A stretch of DNA of 64,000 nt from Myxococcota bacterium (GCA_963169045.1 CAUJDF010000090.1:1-64000), one strand, 5' to 3'. Positions 44,557 to 57,638 are shown, numbered from the stretch's first letter. Notes: generated by a model from the letters alone, not told the origin. Program-made: numbers and translations.

Positions 44557-46779
44557 ATGTCCGATTGGAAGCGGATGCTCCTCGCCCTCGCGGTCAGCGC
44601 GCTCACGCTCGCGGGCTGCGACGACGGCGGTGGGGACGACGACGGCGGGGGCGGCGCTGGCGGTCAGGGCGGTCAGGGCGGTCAGGGCGGCGAAGGCGGC
44701 GCTGGCGGTCAGGGCGGCGAAGGCGGCGCCGGTGGTCAGGGTGGCCAGGGCGGCGAAGGCGGCGCCGGTGGTCAGGGTGGCCAGGGCGGCGAAGGCGGCG
44801 CCGGTGGCGAAGGCGGCGCCGGTGGCGAAGGCGGCGCCGGTGGCGAAGGCGGCGCCGGCGGTGCCGGTGGCGAAGGCGGCGCCGGCGGTGCCGGTGGCGA
44901 AGGCGGCGCCGGTGGTGCCGGTGGCGAAGGCGGCGCCGGTGGTGCCGGTGGCGAAGGCGGCGCCGGTGGTGCCGGTGGCGAAGGCGGCGCCGGTGGTGCT
45001 GGCGGTGCTGGTGGCGCCGGTGGTGCGGGTGGCGCCGGCGGCCAGGGCGGCGCGGGCGGCGGCATGGGCACGGCGAGCTGCGCCGCGCCGGTCGACTTCA
45101 ACGCCGCGGCCCAGGCCGACGCGAGCGGCAACCTCGTCGTCGAGGGCAGCACGCCCGAGGTCGGCGAGCATACCGCGAGCTGCGGCGGCTCCGCCGGCGG
45201 CCCCGAGGTCGTCTACCGCTTCACGGCGCCGAGCGCGGGCCAGTGGGTCTTCTCGACGGTCGCCCCGGGCCTCGAAGGCGTCTTCGACACGGTGCTCCAC
45301 GCCCGTTCCGCCTGCGACGACGCCGGCAGCGAGCTCGCGTGCAGCGACGACTCGCAGGGCACGACGCAGAGCACGATCAGCCTCGAGCTCGCCCAGGACG
45401 AGGCGATCTTCCTGTTCGCCGATGCGTACGGCATGAACCCGGGCGGCAACCTCCGCCTCACGGCGTTCCAGGCGGTGGCGCCGGCGATCGTCTCCGTCGA
45501 GAGCTTCTACAACCCGGAGTCCCGCGGCCTCGCCGTCCGCGTCGCCGGCACGGACGCGAACGGCGACGTCGTGCAGATCGGCGTCGACGTGCTCGACGCC
45601 GAGGGCAACTCGCTCCTCGAGGACGGCGCGCTCGACTTCGACTTCTTCGAGCTCGAGCACGCCGACGGTGATTTCACGGGCAGCTTCATCGGCGTGCTCC
45701 CCGAGGAGCTCGGGGAGCCGGCGGCGGTGCGCGTGACCGTGCTCGACGCGGCGGGCCTGCGCAGCGAGCCGGCCGACGACGACGTCGCCGCGACGCCCCC
45801 GCTCGCCGTGGGCGACGCCTGCGACCCGGTCGAGGGCTTCGGCGACTGCCCCGACGGCAGCGCCTGCGTCGCCGCCGACGAAGGCATGGGGGCCGGCGCC
45901 TGCACCGAGGTCTCCCCGCCCGCCATCGAGTCGGCGGAGGCCTTCTACAACGAGGCCACCTTCGCGCTCGCCGTTCGCGTCGCCGGCACCGACGGCGACA
46001 ACGACGCGATCGGTTTCGGCCTCGAACCGCTCGACGAGGAGGGCAACTCGCTCCTCGAAGGCGGCGCGCTCGACTTCGACTTCGACGAAGTCACGCAGGC
46101 CGACGGCAACTTCGAGGCGTCGCTGATCGTGCTCGGCGACGAGGAGCTGCCCACGCCCGCCGCGGTGCGCGTGACGGTTTACGACTCGGTCGGCCTGCGC
46201 AGCGATCCGGTCCTGCTCGAGCTCGGCCCCCCGCCGGCGCTCGACCTCGGCGACGGCTGTGACGAGGTCGAGGGCTTCGGCATCTGCCCCGCGGGCGCGC
46301 TCTGCCTCGACGACGATCCCGAGGACGAGGCCGGCCCGGTCTGCGCCGAGGCCGTCGCCGAGTGCCCGGCCGACTGGACGGTCACGAACCTGAACGACCA
46401 CGCGGTTGACGCCGGCTGGTCGGTGGCCGGCGACCTCTCCCTCGCCGAGGAGCACGGCGCCTTCGGCACCTGCGGGTTCTTCGGCCTCGGCACCGGCGCG
46501 AACGACGTGTACGCCTTCACCGCGCCCGCGGCGGGTCTGTACGGCTTCGAGAACGCCAGCGAGGATGCACGCGACCTGACGATGTGGGCGCGCTCGCTCT
46601 GCGGCGTCGACGTCCCCGCGGCCGAGGTGGCCTGCAACGACGACAACCCGAACGAGGACACGTTCTTCAGCTACTTCGAGATCGCGCTCGAGGCGAACGA
46701 GACGGTCTACGTGTTCGTCGACACGTACGGCGAGGAAGACCGCGGTCCCTACACGCTGAACGTCCAGCTGCTCGAGTGA
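44557..46779 (+). CDS. Gly-repeat lipoprotein with pre-peptidase C-terminal-like domains
   Basis: A 740-residue lipoprotein; the signal ends LTLAGC, giving lipidated Cys21. A long Gly/Ala/Gln/Glu repeat (about 29-168, units such as GGEGGAGGAGG) forms a flexible stalk. It is followed by a PPC-like beta-domain (about 185-305), two related repeat domains with the same motif (ESFYNPESRGLAVRVAGTD and EAFYNEATFALAVRVAGTD), Cys-containing EGFGDCPDG segments, and a last PPC-like domain (about 610-740). It is likely exposed on the outer membrane and could bind ligands or protect other proteins. The ATG has GGGGAGAGAGG upstream. Function unknown. Confidence 0.85.
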   Translation: MSDWKRMLLALAVSALTLAGCDDGGGDDDGGGGAGGQGGQGGQGGEGGAGGQGGEGGAGGQGGQGGEGGAGGQGGQGGEGGAGGEGGAGGEGGAGGEGGAGGAGGEGGAGGAGGEGGAGGAGGEGGAGGAGGEGGAGGAGGEGGAGGAGGAGGAGGAGGAGGQGGAGGGMGTASCAAPVDFNAAAQADASGNLVVEGSTPEVGEHTASCGGSAGGPEVVYRFTAPSAGQWVFSTVAPGLEGVFDTVLHARSACDDAGSELACSDDSQGTTQSTISLELAQDEAIFLFADAYGMNPGGNLRLTAFQAVAPAIVSVESFYNPESRGLAVRVAGTDANGDVVQIGVDVLDAEGNSLLEDGALDFDFFELEHADGDFTGSFIGVLPEELGEPAAVRVTVLDAAGLRSEPADDDVAATPPLAVGDACDPVEGFGDCPDGSACVAADEGMGAGACTEVSPPAIESAEAFYNEATFALAVRVAGTDGDNDAIGFGLEPLDEEGNSLLEGGALDFDFDEVTQADGNFEASLIVLGDEELPTPAAVRVTVYDSVGLRSDPVLLELGPPPALDLGDGCDEVEGFGICPAGALCLDDDPEDEAGPVCAEAVAECPADWTVTNLNDHAVDAGWSVAGDLSLAEEHGAFGTCGFFGLGTGANDVYAFTAPAAGLYGFENASEDARDLTMWARSLCGVDVPAAEVACNDDNPNEDTFFSYFEIALEANETVYVFVDTYGEEDRGPYTLNVQLLE
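44651..45065. repeat. Gly/Ala-encoding repeats
   Basis: The stalk of the lipoprotein is built from 9- and 24-bp units such as GGTGGCGAAGGCGGCGCC, repeated with small changes over about 415 bp. Unit lengths are multiples of three. Slippage would change stalk length but not frame. Confidence 0.8.
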
Positions 46780-46785
46780 GCCTCC

Positions 46786-46807
46786 GGGGGCGGCGCCCGC
46801 CGCCCCC
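46786..46807. terminator. hairpin between convergent lipoprotein and DUF255 genes
   Basis: GGGGGCGGC (46786-46794) pairs perfectly with GCCGCCCCC (46799-46807) around a 4-nt loop, between the two facing stop codons. There is no clear T run on either strand, so it may act with Rho or simply as a barrier to both transcripts. Confidence 0.6.
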
Positions 46808-46810
46808 GCC

Positions 46811-48937
46811 TCATCCCCCCAGCAAGCGCGCCAGGGCCGCCGGATCCTCGGTGGGCAGATCGCAGCGCGTCCCCACACACACGAAGGCCGTCGCCGCGCC
46901 GCCGCGCGCCCCGCGGTCCGCGAAGGCCGGCGCGAGCCGCGCCAGGCGTCCGTCCGCCGGGCCGGCGAGCAGCACCGCGAACGGCAGGTAGCGCCCGCGC
47001 ACGACGTCGAGGAGCGGCCGGGCCGCCGCGGCGTCGTCGCCCGGCGTCACGAGCACCACCTGCCGCACCTCGGCGTGCAGCCACTGCAACGCACACAGCA
47101 GCTTGGGCACCGCGTGGGGCGCCCGCCGCAGCAGCGGGTCGAGCGCGCGCAGCGTGTCCTCGGCGCGCCGGCGGTGGCCGATGCCGTCGGTGATCTCGGC
47201 GAGCCGGAGCAGCGTGAGCGCGGCGAGCGCGTTGCCGCTCGGCTCGGCGCCGTCGTAGTCGGGCTTCTCGCGGAAGGCCAGCGCCTCGGCGTCGTCGGCG
47301 GTGCGGAAGTAGCCGCCGGCCTCCGCGTCGGCGAAGCGCGCGTCGACGGTGTGCTGCAGGTCGATGGCCGCGTCGAGCCAGCGCGCGTCGCCCGTGGCCT
47401 CGAGCAGGTCGAGCAGGGCCGCGGCGAGGCCGGTGTAGTCCTCGAGCACGCCCGGGTGGCGCGGCAGCCCGCGGCGCCAGGCCCGGTAGAGGCGCCCGTC
47501 CCGGGACATCTCGCGCAGCACGAAGTCCGCGGCCTTCGCCGCCCGCGCCGCGTATCCCGGTCGGTCGAGGACGAGCGCGGCCCGCGCGAACGCCGAGATC
47601 GCCAGCGCGTTCCACGACACGAGCACCTTGTCGTCGAGCCCGGGGTGCTCGCGCCGCTCGCGCGCCACGTGCAGCACCGGCCGGAGCCCGGCCCAGCGCC
47701 CCCGCTCGGCGTCGCTCATCGGCCGCTCGAGGAACAGCACGTTGCGCCCCTCGAAGTTGCCGCGCTCGGTGACGCCGAAGACGTCCTTCACCCAGGCGGC
47801 GTCGTCGGCGCCGAGGGCGGCGTCGATCTCCGCCGGCGTCCAGACGAAGAAGCGGCCCTCCTCGCCCTCGCTGTCGGCGTCGGTGGCCGAGTAGAAGCCG
47901 CCGTCCGGGTGGCTCATCTCGCGGTCCATCCAGCCGAGGACGTCCTCGGCGACGCGCGCGTAGAAGGCCTCGCCCGTCGCCTGGAACGCCTCGAGGTAGG
48001 TCACCGCCAGCTGCCCGTTGTCGTAGAGCATCTTCTCGAAGTGGGGGACGAGCCAGTGCCGGTCCGTGCTGTAGCGCGCGAACCCGCCGCCCACGTGGTC
48101 GTACAGGCCGCCGCAGGCCATGCGTGTGAGCGTCGTCTCGACGATGCCGAGCAGCTCGTCGTCGCCGGTGCGCTTCCACTCGCGCAACAGAAAGTCGAGG
48201 ACCGCCGGCCGCGGAAACTTGGGGGCGTTGCCGAACCCGCCCCACTCCGCGTCGAACTGCTGCCGGAAGACGCCGGCGGCCTGGCGCAGCGTCTCGACCC
48301 CGGCGACCTCCGTCCCGGGCACCAGCCGCGCCTGCTCCCGCACCGCCTGCATCGCGCGCGCGCCCTGGCTCGCGAAGCGCGGATCCCGCCAGCGATCGGC
48401 GACCACGCGCAGCAGCGTCAGGAATCCGGGGTGCCCGCCGCGGTCGCCGTCACGCGCCGGGAAGTACGTGCCGCCGTAGAGCGGAGTGCCGTCCGGCCGC
48501 AGGAAGACGCTCATCGGCCACCCGCCGTGGCCGGTCGTCACCTGCACGAACTCCATGAAGACGGCGTCGACGTCGGGACGCTCCTCGCGGTCGACCTTGA
48601 TCGGCACGAAGTGCGCGTTGAGGAAGCTTGCGATCTCCTCGTCCTCGAAGGACTCGCGCTCCATCACGTGGCACCAGTGGCAGGTGCTGTAGCCCACGCT
48701 GAGGAACACGGGCACGTCGCGCGTCCGCGCCTCGGCGAAGGCCTCGGCGCCCCACGGCCGCCAGTCCACCGGGTTGTGGGCGTGTTGCAACAGGTACGGG
48801 CTCGCCTCGAGCACGAGGCGGTTGACGTACTTCGGTTGGCCGTCCGCGTCGAAATGATGCGTGCGGGGCCGGTAGTCGGCGGGCATGCGCGCCAACGCCT
48901 CTCGCAAGTGTGCGTCGTTCATCGGAATTCGATGCAC
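46811..48937 (-). CDS. DUF255 thioredoxin-fold protein (YyaL/SPATA20-like)
   Basis: A 708-residue protein of the YyaL/SPATA20 family: an N-terminal thioredoxin-like domain with STCHWCHVM (CxxC) and the family signatures [14 protein letters not shown] and [11 protein letters not shown], followed by an alpha/alpha-barrel of the six-hairpin glycosidase type (about 220-650). The biochemical role is not known. The start used is the ATG at 48935-48937 (AGGGG ten nt upstream); an ATG five codons later is possible. No signal peptide, so probably cytoplasmic. Confidence 0.9.
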   Translation of the reverse strand: MHRIPMNDAHLREALARMPADYRPRTHHFDADGQPKYVNRLVLEASPYLLQHAHNPVDWRPWGAEAFAEARTRDVPVFLSVGYSTCHWCHVMERESFEDEEIASFLNAHFVPIKVDREERPDVDAVFMEFVQVTTGHGGWPMSVFLRPDGTPLYGGTYFPARDGDRGGHPGFLTLLRVVADRWRDPRFASQGARAMQAVREQARLVPGTEVAGVETLRQAAGVFRQQFDAEWGGFGNAPKFPRPAVLDFLLREWKRTGDDELLGIVETTLTRMACGGLYDHVGGGFARYSTDRHWLVPHFEKMLYDNGQLAVTYLEAFQATGEAFYARVAEDVLGWMDREMSHPDGGFYSATDADSEGEEGRFFVWTPAEIDAALGADDAAWVKDVFGVTERGNFEGRNVLFLERPMSDAERGRWAGLRPVLHVARERREHPGLDDKVLVSWNALAISAFARAALVLDRPGYAARAAKAADFVLREMSRDGRLYRAWRRGLPRHPGVLEDYTGLAAALLDLLEATGDARWLDAAIDLQHTVDARFADAEAGGYFRTADDAEALAFREKPDYDGAEPSGNALAALTLLRLAEITDGIGHRRRAEDTLRALDPLLRRAPHAVPKLLCALQWLHAEVRQVVLVTPGDDAAAARPLLDVVRGRYLPFAVLLAGPADGRLARLAPAFADRGARGGAATAFVCVGTRCDLPTEDPAALARLLGG

Positions 48938-48961
48938 CGGGAGCCCCTGTGGACTCAGCCT

Positions 48962-49031
48962 CGAGTTTCGCCACCTTCGGCGGCGACTCGGTCGTTGTTC
49001 GGCCTCGTCGACGCCGAAATGGCGAAACTCG
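48962..49031. repeat. dispersed palindromic repeat, copy 2
   Basis: A 70-bp nested inverted repeat. The outer arms CGAGTTTCGCCA (48962-48973) and TGGCGAAACTCG (49020-49031) are perfect 12-mers; the inner arms TTCGGCG (48976-48982) and CGCCGAA (49012-49018) pair again. The 42-nt right-hand core matches 89-130 with one mismatch. It lies between the DUF255 gene start and the next lipoprotein's stop, without interrupting either. Confidence 0.75.
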
Positions 49032-49033
49032 CG

Positions 49034-49861
49034 TCAGAGTTGCGCGCAGCGGCAGACGAGGTCGTCCTGCGTGTCGTCGCAGGGTTTTTCGCCGTCGTGG
49101 CGGCAGTCGTTGTTGCGGTCGCCCCAGGCGGCCAGGCAGCGGGTGCCCTGGGCGGCGCAGTACTGGTCGCAGGAGATCCGGCCGCCGCCGGCGACGATGT
49201 AGACCTCGCAGAAGGGCGTGCCGTCGACGTGCAGGCCCTGGCCGCACTGCAGTCCGGGGAAGAGGCCGCAGTCGCGGGCGCCCTCGCCGACGCTGCAGGT
49301 GCCGTCCTCGCGGCAGGCGCCGGGGCCGTTGCAGGCGGTGCCGGGGATGGCGTTGACGACGACCGGGGCGCCCGCGAGGCAGCCCTCGAGCCGCTGGCAC
49401 GGACCGACGGCGCGCGCGAGCTCGACGCGCTCGCCCGGTCCGCAGCGCGCGGCGGGGTCGTCCACGCACAGGCCCATGTCCGCGCAGTTGCCGCCCTGGG
49501 CCGCGCCCGCGACGCGCCAGCAGACGGTGTCGGTCTCCTCGGGGGCCTCCTCGAAGCGGTCGGCGCAGACGACGGCGGGGCACTCCACGTCGTCGTCGGC
49601 GGCGACGGGCTGCCGGTCGGCGCCGCAGAGGGTGCAGACGGCCAGCCGCTCGCCGGGATTGCAGCCGGCGAGCGGCGGCAGCGCGTCGCCCTGGACGGGC
49701 GGAGCGCCGTCTGCGTCCGCGCCCTTGGGACCCTCGACGCGGCCGACGAGCGCGCCGCCGTCCGCCGCCGCGTCGGCCGCGCCCGCGTCGTCGCTCCCGG
49801 GGAGCTCGACCCGGGCGCAGGCCGCGCAGAGGGTGACGTAGAGGGGCCAGGCCGCGCGCAT
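49034..49861 (-). CDS. Cys-rich secreted lipoprotein of unknown function
   Basis: A 275-residue protein with a short signal and lipobox-like LCAAC (Cys15), an Asp/Ala linker and more than twenty Cys spread through the mature part (for example CTLCG, CDQYC, CRC near the end), typical of disulfide-rich envelope proteins in Myxococcota. No family is recognised. The stop at 49034 lies directly beside the dispersed palindrome. It diverges from the outer-membrane barrel gene at 49965. Confidence 0.78.
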   Translation of the reverse strand: MRAAWPLYVTLCAACARVELPGSDDAGAADAAADGGALVGRVEGPKGADADGAPPVQGDALPPLAGCNPGERLAVCTLCGADRQPVAADDDVECPAVVCADRFEEAPEETDTVCWRVAGAAQGGNCADMGLCVDDPAARCGPGERVELARAVGPCQRLEGCLAGAPVVVNAIPGTACNGPGACREDGTCSVGEGARDCGLFPGLQCGQGLHVDGTPFCEVYIVAGGGRISCDQYCAAQGTRCLAAWGDRNNDCRHDGEKPCDDTQDDLVCRCAQL

Positions 49862-49964
49862 CGCCGGCCAGTGTCTCGCGGGGGCTCGCCGCGCCGCAAG
49901 GTCCCGCTCCCGTCCGGCGCCGGGATGTGTTATCCACGGCAGATTCCTGAGAGGGGAGGTCCCG

Positions 49965-50744
49965 ATGCGTGCACCCCCAGTAGCGCTGGCCGCGGCGCTG
50001 TTCACCGCCGGCCCGGCCGCCGCGCAGTTCGCCGAGCCGGCGCCGACGCCCGCCGCGCCCGCGAAGCCGGAGCCGCTGTTCCAGGCGCCCGAGCCCGAGA
50101 CGCAGTGGGAGCTCGGCGTCGGCTTCCTCGGCCAGGTGGGTGGCAGCTTCTCGAGCGATCTGAACACCAAGGACGAGATCACCGAGATCAACGGCCGGCC
50201 GGTGCAGATCCTCTATCCGGGCTTCGCCGGCGTCGGCGGCGGCGGCGGCCTCAGCCTGGCCGCCTCGTGGCGTGGCATCCTCGCCCTCGAGCTCGACGTC
50301 ATCTACGCGCGCGACAACGGCAAGGGCGACATCGACGGCCAGGAGATCTCGCTGGCCCAGTGGGCGCTCCACCTGCCGGTGCTCTTCCGCCTGCAGCTGC
50401 CCGCCGGGATGGTGCGCCCGTTCCTGATGGTGGGCCCCGACTTCGTCATCCCCGGCGACGTCGAGGCGGAGAGCGACTTCGTCGCCCCCGTGATCACCGG
50501 CACCGCCGATCCCTACGTCGCGCTCGCGTTCGGCCTCGGCTTCGAGTTCCTGTTGCCGGTGGAGAACGCCGACCTGCGCATCCCGTTCACGCTGCGCGGC
50601 ACCTACAATCCGGGCCTCGGCGACACCATCGACGACCGCGCCGACATCGATTGCGTCGGCAATGCCTGCGCCGTCGCGATCAAGAGCGAGTGGCAGTGGC
50701 AGGCGGCGGTCACGCTCGGCCTCGCCTACTACTTCCACCTTTGA
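49965..50744 (+). CDS. outer-membrane beta-barrel protein
   Basis: A 259-residue protein with a signal peptide (about 1-20, AGPAAAQ) and a Pro/Ala spacer, then about 210 residues of alternating strands rich in aromatic and small residues (ELGVGFLGQVGGSF, VALAFGLGFEF). It ends AYYFHL, with an aromatic near the C-terminus as in barrels recognised by BamA. One Cys pair (CVGNAC) probably sits in a loop. The role may be a small porin-like or adhesin-like barrel. A strong GAGGGGAGG (49951-49959) precedes the ATG. Confidence 0.82.
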   Translation: MRAPPVALAAALFTAGPAAAQFAEPAPTPAAPAKPEPLFQAPEPETQWELGVGFLGQVGGSFSSDLNTKDEITEINGRPVQILYPGFAGVGGGGGLSLAASWRGILALELDVIYARDNGKGDIDGQEISLAQWALHLPVLFRLQLPAGMVRPFLMVGPDFVIPGDVEAESDFVAPVITGTADPYVALAFGLGFEFLLPVENADLRIPFTLRGTYNPGLGDTIDDRADIDCVGNACAVAIKSEWQWQAAVTLGLAYYFHL

Positions 50745-50760
50745 TCTGACCGCGACGGCG

Positions 50761-50792
50761 CGACGCGCCCGGGGCTGTCGCCCGGCGCGTCG
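50761..50792. terminator. hairpin between convergent barrel and fadJ genes
   Basis: CGACGCGCC (50761-50769) pairs with GGCGCGTCG (50784-50792). It lies between the stop of the barrel gene and the facing stop of the beta-oxidation gene. No T tract is seen, but placement and a perfect stem support a bidirectional terminator. Confidence 0.55.
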
Positions 50793-50795
50793 GGT

Positions 50796-52922
50796 TCACA
50801 CCTGCTCGAAGAACGTCTCGCCGCGCGCGGCCATGTCTCGCAGCAGCTTCGGCGCCGCGAACCGGGCGCCTTCGGTCGTCGCGAAGGCGTCGGCCCACGC
50901 CACGACCTGCGCCGCGCCGCGCCGGTCGATCCACGCCAGCGGACCGCCGGTGTTCGGCGCGAAGCCGACGCCCATGATCGCGCCGATCTCGGCATCGCGC
51001 TTCTCGCGCAGGATGCCCTCGTCGAGGCAGCGGGCGGCCTCCAGGGCCTGCGCCAGCATGAGGCGCCGCTCGATGTAGGCGACGCCCGTCTCCGCCGGCG
51101 TGCCCTCGGCGAGCTCGCGCAGCCCCGTCCACAGCTTGCGCGGCTTCGTCTGGTAGTCGTAGAAGCCGGCGCCCGCCGCCTTCCCGGTGCGCCCCGCCTC
51201 GACCATCTTGCGCACGAGCCGCACGCCGGGCGCGTCCAGCTTCTCGCCCTTGTAGTGCTCCATCATCTCGAAGCCGTGGGCCGCGAGGGACAGCGTCACC
51301 TCGTCGAACACCTTCAGCGGCGAGATGACCATGCCCGCCTTGCGCGCCGCCCACTCGACCAGCACCGGGTCGTGCCCCTGCGCCACGAGCTGCGCGGCCT
51401 CCATGATGTAGGCCGAGAACAGCCGCGTCGTGTAGAAGCCGTAGCCGTCGTTGACCACGATGGCGGTCTTCTTGATCGACCGCACGTAGGCCAGCGCCCG
51501 CGCCAGCGTCTTCTCGGACGTGGCCCTGCCGACGATCACCTCGACGAGCGGCATGGCCTCCACCGGCGAGAAGAAGTGCAGGCCGATGAAGTTCTCCTTG
51601 TGGGCGGAGGCTTCGGCGAGGTCGGTGATCGGCAGCGCCGAGGTGTTCGACGCCCACACGCCGTCGGCGGCCAGCAGGGGCTCGGTCTCCCGCGTCACCC
51701 GGTGCTTGAGCTCCTTGTTCTCGAACACGGCCTCGATGACCAGGTCGCAGCCCTGCAGGTCCTGCACGTCGAGCGTCGTCCGGATGCGCCCGAGCAGCGC
51801 CTCCTTCTCGGCGGGCGACAGGTGCTTCGCCTTCTCCGCCACCTGCTTCTTGCAGTGCTCCGCGGCGGCGTCGAGCGACGCCTGCTTCACGTCCTTGAGC
51901 ACCACCTCGTAGCCGCGCTGGGCCGAGACGAACGCGATGCCCGCGCCCATCATGCCGGCGCCGAGGATGCCGATCTTGCGGATGCCCGCGTCGTCGGTCT
52001 GCGGCAGGCCCTTCTGCTTCTCGACGGCCGTCCGGTGGTACCAGAACGTCCGGATCATGTCCTTGGCGTCGTCGCTGACGACGCGCTCGGCGAACAGCGC
52101 GCTCTCCACCTTGAGCGCCGTCTCGAAATCGACGAGCGAGCCGTCGTGGACCGCGCGGACCGCGACCTCGGGGGCCTTGTAGGCGCCGGCCGTCTTCTGA
52201 GCGAGCATCGCCGCGCCGGCCATGAAGAGCTGGCGCGCCATGTCCGTGTTCGGCTGGACGCCGCCCGGCCACTGGAACCCGCCGACGTCCCACGGCTGTT
52301 TCGCCTTGGGATTCGCGGCGATCCAGGCGAGCGCCGCCTCGCGCAGCGCCTCGGGTGTCGCCGCGAGCGCGTCGACCAGCCCCGCCTTCTTCGCCTGCGC
52401 CGCCCGCAGGATCTTGCCCTGCGCGATCAGCTCGAGCGACGCCTGGATCCCGATCAGCCGCGGCAGGCGCTGCGTGCCGCCTGCGCCCGGGATCACGCCG
52501 AGCGAAACCTCGGGCAGGCCGAGCTGGACGCGCGGCTCGTCGAGCGCGATGCGGTGGTGGCACGCCAGCGCCAGCTCGTAGCCGCCGCCGAGCGCCGAGC
52601 CCGTCAGCGCCGCCACCACCGGCACGCCGTACGTCTCGAGCTTGCGGTAGAGCAGGTTCATCTGCCCGACCATCTCCTCGAGCGCCTTCGCGTCCCGCTG
52701 CTTGTAGACGAAGTCCAGATCCGCCCCCACGCAGAAATCGGCGTGGGCGCTGGCGATGACGATGCCCTTGAGGCCCTGGAAGCCGAGGGCCGTCGCCAGC
52801 GCGTCCTGCAGGCCCGCGCCGAAGTCGGCGTTGACCTTGTTGGCGCGGCCCGGCATGGCCATGGTGATCGTGGCGACGCCCGTGGCGGCGTCGAGCTGTG
52901 CACTGAAGCCTTGCGCGTTCAT
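50796..52922 (-). CDS. fadJ: fused enoyl-CoA hydratase/3-hydroxyacyl-CoA dehydrogenase
   Basis: A 708-residue bifunctional beta-oxidation alpha subunit. The N-terminal hydratase (about 1-190) has an oxyanion region (SAHADFCVGADLDF) and GGGYELALACHH. The dehydrogenase half has the NAD loop KIGILGAGMMGAGIA (about 330-344), NTSALPITDL and the catalytic FFSPVEAMPLVE. Paralogues FadB and FadJ are not separated by sequence here; length fits both. The ATG is 2 nt after the thiolase stop, so it is co-expressed with the thiolase. It oxidises long- or medium-chain acyl-CoA. Confidence 0.93.
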   Translation of the reverse strand: MNAQGFSAQLDAATGVATITMAMPGRANKVNADFGAGLQDALATALGFQGLKGIVIASAHADFCVGADLDFVYKQRDAKALEEMVGQMNLLYRKLETYGVPVVAALTGSALGGGYELALACHHRIALDEPRVQLGLPEVSLGVIPGAGGTQRLPRLIGIQASLELIAQGKILRAAQAKKAGLVDALAATPEALREAALAWIAANPKAKQPWDVGGFQWPGGVQPNTDMARQLFMAGAAMLAQKTAGAYKAPEVAVRAVHDGSLVDFETALKVESALFAERVVSDDAKDMIRTFWYHRTAVEKQKGLPQTDDAGIRKIGILGAGMMGAGIAFVSAQRGYEVVLKDVKQASLDAAAEHCKKQVAEKAKHLSPAEKEALLGRIRTTLDVQDLQGCDLVIEAVFENKELKHRVTRETEPLLAADGVWASNTSALPITDLAEASAHKENFIGLHFFSPVEAMPLVEVIVGRATSEKTLARALAYVRSIKKTAIVVNDGYGFYTTRLFSAYIMEAAQLVAQGHDPVLVEWAARKAGMVISPLKVFDEVTLSLAAHGFEMMEHYKGEKLDAPGVRLVRKMVEAGRTGKAAGAGFYDYQTKPRKLWTGLRELAEGTPAETGVAYIERRLMLAQALEAARCLDEGILREKRDAEIGAIMGVGFAPNTGGPLAWIDRRGAAQVVAWADAFATTEGARFAAPKLLRDMAARGETFFEQV

Positions 52923-52924
52923 GG

Positions 52925-54130
52925 TCACACCCGCTCGATGATGGTGGCGATCCCCATGCCGCCACCGATGCACAACGTCACCAGACCCGTGGCCAGATTG
53001 CGCGCCTCGAGCTCGTCGAGGACCGTGCCCAGCAGCATGGCGCCCGTGGCGCCGAGCGGGTGGCCCAGCGCGATGGCGCCGCCGTTCACGTTGATGCGGT
53101 CGGGATCCACGTTCATCTGCTGCGCGAAGAACAACGGGACGACCGCGAAGGCCTCGTTGACCTCGAACAGGTCGATGTCGCTCGCCTTCATGCCCGCCTT
53201 GGCCAGCGCCTTCTGCGACGCGGGCACGGGCCCGGTGAGCATGATGACCGGCTCGGCGGAGATGCTCACCGCGGCGCGAATGCGCGCGCGCGGCTTCAGG
53301 CCCGCCTTCGCGCCGGCCTCGCGGGAGCCGACGAGGACCGCGGCGGCGCCGTCGACGATACCGCTCGAGTTCCCGGCGGTGTGGACGTGGCGGATGTTCT
53401 CGACCTGCGGGTAGCGCTGCTTCGTGAGCGCGTCGAGGCCGAACTGCGTGCCCATCGCCTCGAACGAGGCCTTGAGCGACCCGAGGCCCTCCTTCGTCGT
53501 GTCGGGGCGCGGCAGCTCGTCGCGCGCCAGCACCGTCACGCCCGCCACGTCCTTCACCGGCAGGATGCCGCGCTCGAACGCGCGCCGCTCGATGGCGTCG
53601 GCGGCCCGCTTCTGGCTGCGCAGCGCGAACGCGTCGACGTCGTCGCGCGTGAAGCCGTAGATCGTCGCGATGAGGTCGGCGGAGATGCCCTGCGGCACGA
53701 TGCCGTAGTCGAACGCCATCTGCGGGTCGAACAGCGCGCCGCCGTCGGAGCCCATCGCCACGCGCGACATGCTCTCGACGCCGCCGCCGATCGTCAGGTC
53801 GGCGTAGCCGGCCGCCACCTTGGCCGCCGCGCCGTTGACCGCCTCGAGGCCGGAGCCGCAGAAGCGGTTGAGCGTGACGCCGGGCACATCCTCGTCGTAA
53901 CCCGCGAGGATCACTGCGGTTCGGGCGATGCACGCGCCCTGCTCGCTCGTCTGGGTCACGCAGCCGATGGACACGTCCTCGACCGCCGACGTGTCCAGCT
54001 GGTTGCGCTGCGCCAGCCCGCGCAGCAGGCCAGCCAGCAGATCGACCGGCTTGATCGCGTGCAGGCTGCCATTGGCCTTGCCGCGCCCGCGGGGGGTGCG
54101 GACCGCGTCGTAGATGAACGCCTCTGACAC
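52925..54130 (-). CDS. fadA: acetyl-CoA acyltransferase (3-ketoacyl-CoA thiolase)
   Basis: A 401-residue thiolase that cleaves 3-ketoacyl-CoA to acetyl-CoA and a shortened acyl-CoA (or condenses two acetyl-CoA). Nucleophile Cys91 lies in NRFCGSG; the His is in [15 protein letters not shown] and the second Cys in LCIGGGMG. The start is GTG 54128-54130 with AGGAG upstream. It pairs with the fadJ-type gene as the classical beta-oxidation complex; a biosynthetic acetyl-CoA acetyltransferase role is also possible. Confidence 0.93.
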   Translation of the reverse strand: MSEAFIYDAVRTPRGRGKANGSLHAIKPVDLLAGLLRGLAQRNQLDTSAVEDVSIGCVTQTSEQGACIARTAVILAGYDEDVPGVTLNRFCGSGLEAVNGAAAKVAAGYADLTIGGGVESMSRVAMGSDGGALFDPQMAFDYGIVPQGISADLIATIYGFTRDDVDAFALRSQKRAADAIERRAFERGILPVKDVAGVTVLARDELPRPDTTKEGLGSLKASFEAMGTQFGLDALTKQRYPQVENIRHVHTAGNSSGIVDGAAAVLVGSREAGAKAGLKPRARIRAAVSISAEPVIMLTGPVPASQKALAKAGMKASDIDLFEVNEAFAVVPLFFAQQMNVDPDRINVNGGAIALGHPLGATGAMLLGTVLDELEARNLATGLVTLCIGGGMGIATIIERV

Positions 54131-54349
54131 GGCGAGCTCCTTTCGTCCGGAGACGCCGCATCATGCGCCGCGGCGCGTCGCGCCGTAAAGGGCGGTCCGC
54201 CGCGGAGATCCCCGCGGCGGACGACGTCGGCGTCCCACGTGACGACGAAGTCGCCGGAGAGGGCGGGGCAGACGCCGCGGATGGCGTTCGGAGACCGCCG
54301 CTTCAGCGGCACCATCGCGCGCCACATCGTCATGCCCCCTCCAGCGCGG
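54131..54349. other. 219-nt spacer between ileS and the thiolase gene
   Basis: It holds the hairpin at 54195-54222 and the ribosome binding site of the thiolase gene. Open frames cross it on both strands, but one runs into the thiolase gene and none has a good ribosome binding site or a recognisable domain, so no gene is called. Confidence 0.6.
54195..54222 (-). terminator. terminator-like hairpin downstream of ileS
   Basis: A perfect 11-bp stem, GTCCGCCGCGG (54195-54205) with CCGCGGCGGAC (54212-54222), and a 6-nt loop. On the minus strand it is followed within a few bases by a short CTTTA run. It would end the ileS transcript before the thiolase gene starts. Confidence 0.65.
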
Positions 54350-57490
<3,141 letters not shown>

Positions 57491-57569
57491 CGCCCTGTCT
57501 CCTCAGCGAAGCGTTCGCTGCGAACTACTCCAAAGGCGGCCGAAGTGCAATCGCGGCCCGGGCGCGGTG

Positions 57570-57599
57570 TTGACACTGCCCCGCGGACCTGCGTACACC
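57570..57599 (+). promoter_or_regulatory. sigma-70-type promoter of mlaE
   Basis: TTGACA at 57570-57575, 18-nt spacer, TACACC at 57594-57599. The box reads TTGACACTGCCCCG, matching the promoter at 18949 over 14 bases. Predicted start near 57606 leaves a leader of about 33 nt before TTG 57639. Confidence 0.65.
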
Positions 57600-57638
57600 G
57601 GGCGCGTCCCCCGTTCGGCGAACGTCGCGAGAGGCTCA

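Noticed and set aside
44651-45065. phase-variable frameshift repeat
   Set aside because: All units are multiples of three, so slippage changes length but never frame.
54131-54349. a small minus-strand gene starting MTMWRAM
   Set aside because: It would run through the ileS terminator hairpin into the thiolase coding region, with no ribosome binding site.
57491-57638. T-box leader controlling ileS
   Set aside because: Only about 80 nt are available before the mlaE promoter on the other strand, and neither specifier loop nor antiterminator is seen.
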